From positions 248,001 to 312,000 of the forward strand of contig CALNXQ010000008.1 in assembly GCA_942490535.1 (NCBI GenBank): a stretch of 64,000 nucleotides of DNA. Direction: 5' to 3'. The stretch is from JAEINY01 sp942490535 (GTDB lineage: Bacteria; Bacteroidota; Bacteroidia; Bacteroidales; Marinilabiliaceae). Below, in pieces: positions 14,879-24,000 of this stretch; within the stretch, counting starts at the first letter, position 1, and each line of letters opens with the position of its first letter. A model generated the notes under the pieces. The model did not search any database. It saw only the letters and a program-made list of their open reading frames with translations, and was not told the DNA's origin. Made by a program: the position numbers and the translations under genes.

Positions 14879-15664
14879 CTATTCAGTTTTTGTATATGTA
14901 AGTACAGAACCACCTGATGGCGCTGTTAAGGTTAATGTTTTTCCATCAAATGATACCTGATATTCAACAACAGATCCTTCAATAATAAAACTAAGCAGGC
15001 CTTCTTTTACATCAAATTTAAAGTCAGATGTTACTATTTGAACATACGACCCGTCCAATAACCACTCTTCTCTAAATGTTCCGGTTTTGTCCTCATTGAA
15101 GATAATCTTGTCGTTATACAAGTCGAATCCTGCATTTGGATCAGTTACCTCATCACTCCACACCCATACTCCTATTAATTGATCAATGATTTTCTGAGCT
15201 TCTTCCTCTTTTTTCTGCTCCTCTTCTTTCTTTTTTCTTTCTTCCTCTTTCTGCTCCAGCTCTTCTTTTGTAATCTTTGAATATTCTCTCCGGAAGGTTT
15301 CTCCATTTACATTGGCTTCTATAGTTAATACTCCGTCCTTTACAAAAGCATCTGTAGTTCTACTAAAGTCTTCAGCATCTATAGAGAGCCTGGCTCCATC
15401 GAAACTATATTTAAAGCCATATGCTTCTGACGATGCACCTCCCCAACCGCCTTCAACAGAGGTTATCATAGAACCGGTGTTATCGGCATTAAACTCCATG
15501 AGTTCGGTTGTAGTAACTGTACGTCCAAATGATATGGATTCTGTTACCAACTCCCATGCGCCAATAATTTCTTTTCCTTTCATGTCATCACTCTTGGAGC
15601 ATGAAGTAATGAATGTTGAGATTAGGATTGTAGCCATTAAAACTACTAACGAATTGTTTTTCAT
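14879..15664 (-). CDS. Lipoprotein with two lipocalin-like domains joined by a charged helix
   Basis: The 261-residue protein has a lipoprotein signal (lipobox FITSC near residue 22). Domain 1 (about 30-130) begins IIGAWELVTESISFG and includes FNADNTGSMITS. Domain 2 (about 165-261) begins LIGVWVWSDEVTDP and includes FNEDKTGTFREEW. Both have the 'x-x-G-x-W ... D-x-T-G' layout of Bacteroidota lipocalin-like (DUF5004/Lipocalin_4-type) proteins. Between them is a run of about 25 residues made almost only of Glu, Lys, Arg and Gln, predicted to be a single long helix. It is probably surface-anchored or periplasmic; the ligand is unknown. Confidence 0.75.
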   Translation of the reverse strand: MKNNSLVVLMATILISTFITSCSKSDDMKGKEIIGAWELVTESISFGRTVTTTELMEFNADNTGSMITSVEGGWGGASSEAYGFKYSFDGARLSIDAEDFSRTTDAFVKDGVLTIEANVNGETFRREYSKITKEELEQKEEERKKKEEEQKKEEEAQKIIDQLIGVWVWSDEVTDPNAGFDLYNDKIIFNEDKTGTFREEWLLDGSYVQIVTSDFKFDVKEGLLSFIIEGSVVEYQVSFDGKTLTLTAPSGGSVLTYTKTE

Positions 15665-15762
15665 AATTTAAATAATTTGTAAGAAAAATACATTTTATAG
15701 TGTGATCTATTGGGTTTGACACATTCCACGCCCAGCTAGGCATCTCGCTTGGTTGTATTCGA

Positions 15763-16154
15763 TCAGTCCGCTGGCCTTATTATTTTAGTTGCTACAGTGG
15801 GCAAGGGATAAATTTGTAAATACTCATTTCCTTCCCAATCCCACCTTATGGATTTTATCCCTGAATTAGTAGCTAATAGTATGAATTTATCATTTTCTTT
15901 AATCTTAAGGGGAGTCAGACCAGTGGTGGATTCGGGTATAGTCTCATCCATCCTGCCAACATAGACATCAAGTCCTAAAAAAGTTACGGCTTGTTCAAGT
16001 TCATACTTATCAGGATGTGAATAGGACAAAAAAATACTCGTGTCATAAAGTAATTTTGAATATCTTCTAGCTTCGCTTAAAACTAAAGTTTTGCATTTGT
16101 ACCCGTTTTTGCATTAACCATATTCTCAAATTGCTCCTTCGTAAATATTGACAT
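15763..16154 (-). pseudogene. Broken TIR-domain protein gene
   Basis: An ATG at 16154, preceded by AAAAAGGAA, opens MSIFTKEQFENMVNAKTG, which stops after TNAKL. Shifting one base continues as LVLSEARRYSKLLYDTSIFL, then SYSHPDKYELEQAVTFLG, LDVYVGRMDETIPE and IKENDKFILLATNSGIKS. This is the standard TIR_2-type sequence order (FLSYSH, VYVD-like, DKFILLATN). It then jumps to WEGNEYLQIYP, so the expected NWELGYGDAHKYID-type stretch between is missing. One frameshift plus an internal deletion make it inactive. TIR proteins of this kind occur in bacterial defence loci. A TTG at 16029 could still start an 88-residue product. Confidence 0.7.
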
Positions 16155-16316
16155 GGTCTAATATTCCTTTTTATAACTTTCGAATTACTATTTTGCATGA
16201 AGACCAAGGTATTGCCGCATGAAGTGTTCCGTTGCGTGTGGTATATTCACTTTCTTGCTTTCTCATTGGCACGCGCGGGACCTTACCGCCAAAAAACTAC
16301 CTCGACAAGGCATTCT

Positions 16317-17585
16317 TTATTGCGGTTTGTTAGCCGCTGTTATTATTTCGCGTAATTTATTCTTTACAATATTCTTTAAAATGAGCATTAAAATTACACT
16401 TGTAAACAGACAAGTTGAAAATGCTAAATATGCTAGCGTGTGGCTTTTTTCATATAGCATTACTCCCAAGAATAGCAACTGGTTTGAGAAACCCATTATT
16501 AGAAAAGAAATTCCCTGAAAGAGCCCTTTTCGTTTGATTGGTGAACTCCTATAAATAATATAAAAAATTGTTGGTGATATTAAGGTCTCAGCTATTAGCA
16601 TTATAACAAACGACTTAATAAAAACAGTTTTAGTTCCAATTATTTGAGATATTGAACTAAAGCAAGCTATTGATATAAAAACAAAAGAACAAAGAATAAC
16701 ACCGACTAGAATTAGATTTAGAATCTTAGTCCATGTTAATTGTTTTACTCTTGCAATTATAAGCGCAAAAACAGTCAATAATACAATGGAAATATAATTA
16801 TCGAAATCCTTGAAAGTTTGACTTAGATTATAACCATTATCCAGATAATCTCTTACTGAATACGTAAAAGTTAGTTCATTCTGATTAAGGGCAAACCTAA
16901 TTAATATACCTATGAAAAGAATGGAAAATAAGATAATCTTATTTAGATTCTTGATAGGACGACTTTGTAAGTTCTCAACTTTTTCAAGTACAAGTTGATT
17001 AGAAATGACCTTAAATTTATTAAAAAGAACTAAAGAAATTAGGCCAAAAACAGATGCAAATACAAATACTGAACTATATCCTAAATTGTCGCGAATAAAG
17101 ACAGACAACAATGGTGCAATCACCCCACCAACACTTGTAATTATTGAAAATAGAATGAAACCTGACAGACCAATTATTTCATTGTTTTTTTCATTATATA
17201 TGTTCCCTAAAAGAACAATAATATTAGGTGAAACTAGTCCGATACCTAATGCTAGGATAATTAAAGTTGTCACTGTAGCAGCAATGGCATTAGGAAGAAA
17301 AGCTAGTAGCAAATACATAGCTGCCATGATAATAAACCCTGTTAAAACAATTTTAATTCTATTGCTTATATCACCAATATGTCCTGAAACGAGAGACATA
17401 ATAAAAATTACCCCATAAAAGATGCTATAGTAAATTCCTGCTGTTGTAGCTTCAATATTTAATGATTCGGTTAAATATCTAACTAAAATAGTCATGATTA
17501 AATAAAAGGCGATTCTTTCAAATAGTTTTGAGAGAAGTAGTATGGAAATACTATTTTTCTGCTTTATTGTCAAGGTCGTTGTCAT
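16317..17585 (-). CDS. MFS transporter, POT/oligopeptide-symporter-like
   Basis: The 422-residue membrane protein has about 12 hydrophobic segments. SKLFERIAFYLIMTILVRYL near residue 19 resembles the 'ERF-x-Y-Y' signature of proton-dependent oligopeptide transporters, and SGHIGDISNRIKIVL near residue 67 is the MFS loop 2-3 motif (G-x-x-x-D-x-x-x-R). It is much more AT-rich than the downstream cluster and is bordered by a TIR pseudogene and a repeat array, suggesting horizontal acquisition. The substrate is unknown. A small plausible frame overlapping its start (17551-17745, minus) was not accepted as a gene. Confidence 0.75.
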   Translation of the reverse strand: MTTTLTIKQKNSISILLLSKLFERIAFYLIMTILVRYLTESLNIEATTAGIYYSIFYGVIFIMSLVSGHIGDISNRIKIVLTGFIIMAAMYLLLAFLPNAIAATVTTLIILALGIGLVSPNIIVLLGNIYNEKNNEIIGLSGFILFSIITSVGGVIAPLLSVFIRDNLGYSSVFVFASVFGLISLVLFNKFKVISNQLVLEKVENLQSRPIKNLNKIILFSILFIGILIRFALNQNELTFTYSVRDYLDNGYNLSQTFKDFDNYISIVLLTVFALIIARVKQLTWTKILNLILVGVILCSFVFISIACFSSISQIIGTKTVFIKSFVIMLIAETLISPTIFYIIYRSSPIKRKGLFQGISFLIMGFSNQLLFLGVMLYEKSHTLAYLAFSTCLFTSVILMLILKNIVKNKLREIITAANKPQ

Positions 17586-18171
17586 TTGTTTTATTTAATA
17601 GCTGGCAACTTTCCAGGAAGCCCCTTGCTGTTATATTTACTTTATCTTTTAGTAAAAGTATTCTTTCCGGACCCAATGAGCTTGGAAAGAACACTTTTTC
17701 ATGTTTAGTTGGAATAAATACCCAAGCGGCGTCCAAGGTAGCCATTGCTTATCAAAAAAAATATCCATTTTCGGCAAAAATGATTCAGCCCGCATTTTTT
17801 TGGACATAAAATTTAACCATAGATTAGTACAGATTTCATGTTTTACCCTGGAAAATAATCGGTGTAATCCTCTTAAACGGTAGCATTATTGTCCGGTAAA
17901 CCATTCCATATCCCCTACAGGGAAAATAGTCAATTTGCAACATCGTATTCTACAACACATAATCTGCTACGCGGAATGGGCCGGAGGGAATATATTGGTG
18001 TAAACTATTTTCAACCCTATCAAACGGGATACCTCGTGGAGGTTAAACAAACAGTCATCCATCGAAGATTGAATGAAATTTTTACCGGGCACCCATGAAT
18101 CTGTAGCTAAGACTACACTATATCTTAGTTTGAATTATCGATACAACATGTAAGCTGTGTTTCTAATGCAT
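17586..18171. other. Intergenic region without recognised gene
   Basis: The 590 bp between the MFS gene and the 21-bp array hold only short open frames without recognisable motifs. A 19-bp sequence GATTGAATGAAATTTTTAC at 18067 recurs at 19908, also followed by similar bases. Confidence 0.5.
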
Positions 18172-18640
18172 CCCGGTCAGCCGTTAACGCGAAAACATCA
18201 GCGGGATAAACGTCCCGGTCACTCGTATTTTTATCCCGGTCATCGGGACGATTATCCGGGTCATCGGGACGATTATCCCGGTCATTGGGACGATTATCCC
18301 GGTCATTGGGACGATTATCCGGGTCATCGGGACGATTATCCGGGTCATCGGGACGATTATCCGGGTCATCGGGACGATCATCCCGGTGACCCGTTTGCAA
18401 AAACAGGTGTTTTTTCACCCTTTTTTTGTACTCCGCTAGCCCCAAAACACCCTCCAAAACGCATCCCGGTCAGCCGTATTTTTATCCCGGTGACCCGTTA
18501 ACGCGAAAACATCAGCGGGATAAACGTCCCGGTCACTCGTATTTTTATCCCGGTCACCGGGACGATTATCCGGGTCATTGGGACGATTATCCCGGTCACC
18601 CGTTAACATGTGCCAAAAAGCGGGAAAGGCTTACCGGTCA
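18172..18640. repeat. 21-bp-period repeat array 1 (CCCGGTCA core)
   Basis: The core CCCGGT/CCGGGT appears at 18172, 18214, 18235, 18256, 18277, 18298, 18319, 18340, 18361, 18382, then after a 1-bp slip at 18465, 18486, 18528, 18549, 18570 and 18591, with ACCGGT at 18633. All intervals within a block are 21 or 42 bp. The typical unit begins GACGATTATCCCGGTCATTG. A segment of about 80 bp (GTTAACGCGAAAACATCAGC onward) occurs twice, at 18183 and 18498. Some units, such as CCCGGTCACCGGG at 18549, are small palindromes. Frames are open on both strands (HRDDYPG-type or DDPDNRP-type heptads), so a coding role cannot be excluded. The array ends 16 bp before the stop of the gene at 18656. Confidence 0.85.
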
Positions 18641-18655
18641 AGGGATGTCGGTTCT

Positions 18656-19813
18656 TTAATCCATTGAGCACCCCACCATTTGTTTAAGTTGGGTCAGAAG
18701 GCGATTCATTTCGTTTCTGACCGCTTCATCGCTTTCGGTAGCTGCAGCTATCTCCAGGTCGTGCAGGGCATCCGTACGCTCCAATTCCACGATGGTCCGG
18801 GCCGCTGTGACGCGCACGCCGGCATTGTCATCACGTATCAAGCCAATAACTTTCTTCTTTGCTGACCAGGCAGATGTTTCTACCAGCTGCCTGATGGCTT
18901 CCTCCTTTTCTTCCGGTGTACCCCAGAGCATCTGATCATAACGATCTTGCTGTTGCAGGCGCCCGGTCGTAAAGAGTATTTCTTCCTGATAGATCTGAGG
19001 ACGCACTACGGCATCACTGTAGGATACAAGCTCTTTATCCAGCGCCCAACGTACCATACGGGGAATCATCCACCGCATGCCGGGCGTATTCTCGGGGTGC
19101 CCCACAAAAGTGACCACTCTCCCTTTCCCGGCCTGGGTGGCAGTAATAAACGGCCGGTTATTGGTCATATTGGCGGGCGTCCCTTCAACGGTATGAACAT
19201 CACTCCACATGGTTGAGAGGGAGATGCCGGTGTAATTGGGCTGATCAGGGACCGTCAAAACCGGTCCTTCATAGTATTTAGAATAGGATAGTTCGCGTCC
19301 CTGCAGTTCAGGGAATACCTTTTTGCCTGCATCTGTCAACGAGAATTTCACCAAACCATGCCCGCGGTGATCATGTTCGATGTCGATGGCCTCAAAACCA
19401 CTTAAATCAAGTGAAGGGTATCCCTGGGTTTGCGACAGCACATAGGATCCTGCACAAATGCCCATTACCCCTTTCCCATGAATGGTGACCAATTCCTGTA
19501 CCCGTTTCATGCCCAACTGACCTAACTTAATGGTTTGGGCTTTACCCGACCCGCCAGGAAACAGAATTAAGTCATAGTCCAGAATGGCATCCGACATAAT
19601 GGTGGCTGCCCCAATGATCTGAGGATCCATCTGTGCATCGATGCGCAGGGCTTCATAGGCGTCGGTAATGCAACCGGGACTATCGTCGTTGGTGTCGAAT
19701 ATACCCACACGGATCCTGTCTTGGTTGGGTTTGTTCTTTGCGCCGGAAGACGGTTGGGTACAACCCAGGAAAGAAACAGGAAGAAGAGCCAGCCAAAATA
19801 TCTTTTTAAACAT
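18656..19813 (-). CDS. Lipoprotein with BPL_N/class I amidotransferase-like domain and HEAT-like repeats
   Basis: I place the start at 19813 because it opens a lipoprotein signal (MFKKIFWLALLPVSFLGC). The 385-residue product has an amidotransferase-fold domain: RIRVGIFDTNDDSPGC, DLILFPGGSGKAQ and GKGVMGICAGSYVLS, the last containing the nucleophile-elbow Cys of the BPL_N / GATase1-like family. About 230 residues on, the C-terminal 100 residues (EEKEEAIRQLVETSAWSAKK, DDNAGVRVTAARTIVELERT) look like HEAT-type helical repeats. It is the last gene of a minus-strand periplasmic cluster. The substrate is unknown; the fold could bind a small ligand. Confidence 0.7.
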   Translation of the reverse strand: MFKKIFWLALLPVSFLGCTQPSSGAKNKPNQDRIRVGIFDTNDDSPGCITDAYEALRIDAQMDPQIIGAATIMSDAILDYDLILFPGGSGKAQTIKLGQLGMKRVQELVTIHGKGVMGICAGSYVLSQTQGYPSLDLSGFEAIDIEHDHRGHGLVKFSLTDAGKKVFPELQGRELSYSKYYEGPVLTVPDQPNYTGISLSTMWSDVHTVEGTPANMTNNRPFITATQAGKGRVVTFVGHPENTPGMRWMIPRMVRWALDKELVSYSDAVVRPQIYQEEILFTTGRLQQQDRYDQMLWGTPEEKEEAIRQLVETSAWSAKKKVIGLIRDDNAGVRVTAARTIVELERTDALHDLEIAAATESDEAVRNEMNRLLTQLKQMVGCSMD

Positions 19814-19961
19814 AGAAACAGGTTTAAGTGATGTATGGAATGGACTAATTAAATAATTTATTCGAATAGAAACAAGAAGATTTGTCTTGTGGAGGAAATA
19901 GATGAATGATTGAATGAAATTTTTACAGGACACCAATGATTTCAGAACTCATTCGAACCGG

Positions 19962-20879
19962 CTAACGCAGCAACTCTCCTTTCTCCATGCGGCCCGGTTC
20001 ATCCAGTATCTGGATGGTTGAGATTTGTCCCAGGTTCTTCCAATCATCCATTTGCCACACCACCTGCTTATCGCGGGTAATCTCAAAGATCTGGGCCTGC
20101 TCACCTTTATGCCCGTGTCCTCCCCAATTACAAACCACTATATTGCCGTTTTGCAAAACCTGCAAGCCAGCAACAAAGCGCAATGGATGCCGGGGTAATT
20201 CCTCTTTTTCCAGGCACCACACCACGGCCCCTTCCGGGTCCACTTCTACCAGACGGTGTTGATCCCCACAGGCAATGAGTGTGTTGCCATTGGCCAGACG
20301 GAGGGTGCAAAAATTGTTTCCTTTAATGGGAATGGTGCGTATGGGGATGCTATTGCCATCAAACTCCACCACTTTATCGCCATTGAAATACCCCACCAGA
20401 TAAGTTCCTGCTTTCGTTTTTCGCACATTGCGAAACTGCCCGTGGGGATGCCTGGCAACGGTGGGTAGTTGAATCGTTTTGCGGATGCGTCCTTTCCGGT
20501 CTATTTCCATGAGTTTGGCCGGATTGCCATTCTGCATCACTAAAAAACGTTTCCTGGATAAGGGGGAAGCCGATTGCACTTCTGTGTGCTCCTCCCCTTT
20601 GTATTCCCATAACGTTTCCTTCTGCAAATTGATCAACCGGGCTCCATGGCGATAGCTAAACAAGATGGTACTATCTGACAGCATAGACACATCGTTACAT
20701 TCACCTTCAAAGGGATAGCTCCATTCAATTTCACCCATGCGGTCGACAATCACAATCTGTTTCATGCCGCTGCCGGAGGCCAGAAAGCGATGACTGACGA
20801 TCTCTTGTGCCTGAGATCCTTCATCCGCAAGGAGAAAGCATGAAATTAAAAGCGTCTTACAAAACAATATTTTAAACAT
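19962..20879 (-). CDS. Secreted beta-propeller protein (PQQ/arylsulfotransferase-like)
   Basis: I place the start at the ATG at 20879, which opens a signal peptide (MFKILFCKTLLISCFLLADE) ending near SQAQ. The 305-residue product has repeats of about 40-45 residues: VDRMGEIEWSYPFEGECND, LINLQKETLWEYKGEEH, MEIDRKGRIRKTIQLP, VEVDPEGAVVWCLEKEEL and FEITRDKQVVWQMDDWK. Each couples a 'D-x-x-G-x-x-x-W' turn to a strand, as in PQQ-type or arylsulfotransferase-like propellers. HPHGQFRNVRKTKAGTYLVG and CNWGGHGHKG supply His clusters. No catalytic signature is certain. It sits 208 bp downstream of the giant fusion gene. Confidence 0.7.
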   Translation of the reverse strand: MFKILFCKTLLISCFLLADEGSQAQEIVSHRFLASGSGMKQIVIVDRMGEIEWSYPFEGECNDVSMLSDSTILFSYRHGARLINLQKETLWEYKGEEHTEVQSASPLSRKRFLVMQNGNPAKLMEIDRKGRIRKTIQLPTVARHPHGQFRNVRKTKAGTYLVGYFNGDKVVEFDGNSIPIRTIPIKGNNFCTLRLANGNTLIACGDQHRLVEVDPEGAVVWCLEKEELPRHPLRFVAGLQVLQNGNIVVCNWGGHGHKGEQAQIFEITRDKQVVWQMDDWKNLGQISTIQILDEPGRMEKGELLR

Positions 20880-21087
20880 AGGAAATGGATTTAGTAAACC
20901 TTGCAAGGGGTTCTTAAAATTGATTAATGAATTGGAGCAGGTGAACAGATAACATGGTATTGAGTACTTACATCAATTTCCCCGAGCATTGCCATGGGGC
21001 TAAATAAATATCAGGCATTGGGAACAGAAAGAAACACAAGGCACCACTTCTGTAATGCCCCGTATTTCTATGTATTTCCGATTTCAC

Positions 21088-24000
21088 TTACTCTTCTGTC
21101 ATCACCACCCGGAAGCCTACCGTCACCACTTTCTGCCAGGGATAATAGCCCACCTGACTGGCAACAGTACTGCGATGGGGGCGATCACGCCAGGAACCGC
21201 CTTTCACGGTTTTCCGTCCTCCTGCATGAATAACGGGGTCAATAGCACTACTGGTAGTGACCGGTGAATAATCATCCCGCACCCATTCGGCCACATTGCC
21301 ATGCATATCATACAATCCCCAGGGATTGGATTGATAAGACCCCGGACGGGTCGAAATCATATGACCATCGTTAACAGGTGCCTGTGGTATGAAATTATAA
21401 TACTTAAACAAATGGTGCTTCTGACCCATGGGCTGTGGATCAACGCCTATCACGGCAAAGTCCTGTAACTTTTCATCGGCCAGGTTGGCATAGACGGAAA
21501 AGTCACTTTGCGCATCACCAAACCACAGGGCCTGATCCGAACCGGCCCGACAAGCCCACTCCCATTGCGACTCAGTGGGTAAGGCAAAGGTCATCCCCGT
21601 TTCAGCGGACAACTGTTCACAGAAAGCCGCTGCTTCTGCCCAGGAAACCCGTGCTACCGGTAACTCCGGATAATTAATGGGGTAGCCCTGAGAGGTGTGA
21701 TCTTTCCAGAACTGGGCCACAAAACGGCTGTCGTGCTCAGGAAAGAAACGGGCAAACTGGGCATTGGTCACTTCAAATTGAGCCATCCAATAGGCCTTTT
21801 CTACTTTTTCGATACCCAGTGCCTCCCCCCTATCGTTGGTTCTCACATACTCACCAGCCGGTATTTTCACCAGCTCCAAAGTCAGTCCATTTCCTAAATC
21901 GATGGTTTTACTGGTTTCACCTAATTCCTGCTGACGGGCCCGTGCCTGCGCCATGCTCATGGGCCAACGATCCAGTTGAATTTTTTTCTGATTCTTTTTC
22001 GCCGGCCGCTGAGGCATCACCGGCACCGTATCTTGCAGCTGACGCAGGTAGTCGGCCAGTTTCAGCTCGGTCTCCAAATCCACTTTGTAGCCGTTGAACT
22101 GATGGGCCAATTCCTGCCGCCGCTCTTTCTGATTATGCTCACAATATTCAGGTGGTGCAAAACGACCATGATAAGGCACATTCAAATCAATCCAGGTATG
22201 CAGGCGGTCCCACTCTTCAGCAGTTAAAACAACACCGTGATGTCCGCTCTCCAGAATTTGAATCAATTCACTGGTGGAGGCATGGTAATCCATGGGCGTT
22301 AATACATGCAGATCCGATTCGGGTCCCGGACGATGCACGTAGGGATGCAAGGCTTTGTAGGCGCCGGATAAATGGCGGTAACCCGACTCTTTTTTATCGC
22401 TGAAATCGGGCCATTCATTGGTCCCGTTATGACAGGGGGTACATTTACGATCCAACACGGGTTGCACCTCATTTTTAAACGCAAAAGGACGAACATCCCC
22501 ATAGAACGGCTGAATGTCATCCGGCATCTTGCGCGACGCCACGGTGGGCCGAACCGGTGGTAAGGTGTTTTGCGACTCGTGACACCCCACACACGACACC
22601 ACTTCGCCCGGCATACCGGTGAGCCAGCTGCGCATCAACTGCATGGCCCGTCCGTTTTCATCCAGCGGCTGTAACGAAACCGGTGTGTTGGCAGGTATCT
22701 TAAAGATGGCTGATCCATCGGCTTCCACCGGAACCGTTCCCAGAACCCGTTTCACATCCCAACTGCTTTGAATGCCTAACTCATCATGGCCACCAGTATG
22801 GTTATAGGAAAAATGGTAAGCAAACACCCGCAAGGCTTTTACCGATCCTTTGGCGACCCCTTTTAATCCTTGTCCTTCATAAATATTGGCAATGTAGACT
22901 GTTGAAGTACTATCTTTCAGATTGACTTTATCCGGGATCACCGGCGGACTCTTTTTCTTCTCCAATACCATGGGATAGAGCAGCGCTTCACCTTCCTGCT
23001 CGGCGATGAGTGTCATATTGTCAAACACATCTACCAGGTAAATGCCCCACAAGGCCTCGGGTGAGGGTTTGGCAGTCACTAAAAAGAAGTGTTCATCCAA
23101 CGGATAAGGGGCTAAAAACTGGGGCCACACGCCATCCACCAAACGGTCTTTAATGAGGGGCTCCACTTTACGGTCTTTAAAGGGAATCTCCTGCACCACA
23201 CCATCTGCTTCATGCCGTCCTTCAGCCGGATCAAAAACCATTAGTCGACCAGAGCGTGTGATGCCATGATGGCCTGAAACAATGGTGACAAACTTAGTCG
23301 GGTGATTGGGGATGGGACGGGCCTCAAACATGCTGTTGGGGAAATAGGAGTTACTGCCGTAATACTCCTTTTTACCGGTACCATCTGGATTCATGCTCAT
23401 CAGTATGCGGGTAAAATAATGGGTGGCATCGGTATACTCCCACCGCAGGTACATCACTCGACCATTATTCAGTACAGTGGGATTCCAGTCATTGTCCTGC
23501 CCAAAATTCAGTTGTCGTATTTTTTTATCGGCCGGATTCAGCTCGTAGATGGCACCCGTTGACTGGACGCCACCAATACAAGGCACACCCTGATAAGGAG
23601 CGGTAGAGACCATGGCCACCTTGCCATTGGGCAGATAACAACCATCGAAGAATCCGATGTCTTCATAGCCATCGGGGGTTAATTGTTTGAAGCCCGATCC
23701 ATCCCGGTTAATTTCGAACAGATGCCAGGCTTTCTTTTCATTGACCGATGCAAAGAGAATGCGCTCCCCGTCCCAATGAATGTCCGGATCATTGATCACA
23801 ACCGGTTGTTGGGGCTGATAAATAGTGGTGAAAGCCGGTTCTCCGTCAGCTGTTTTCAGCACTGCCAATTCATTGTTCCAGCCCGCTGCCGGATTGGGTA
23901 TCGCAGCTGAAGTGGTCCAGTTGTTCTGGGGATACCCTAAATCCTGCCCCATGACGCTGCGTCCTTTATTCAATCCTACTTTTTGACGCACCAGCATCAC

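Noticed and set aside
17551..17745. Possible small minus-strand gene overlapping the MFS start
   Set aside because: Protein-like in part (ITARGFLESCQLLN) but overlaps the MFS start, has no recognised family and no clear ribosome binding site.
18172..18640. CRISPR array or tandem-repeat protein gene
   Set aside because: Repeats follow one another at 21 bp with no variable spacers, and no cas gene is near. Frames are open on both strands, as expected for any repeat of a multiple of three lacking stops, so openness alone does not show coding; no start or ribosome binding site stands out.
22299..22592. Open frames within the giant fusion gene
   Set aside because: They overlap a long, domain-supported reading frame in another frame and show no motif of their own.
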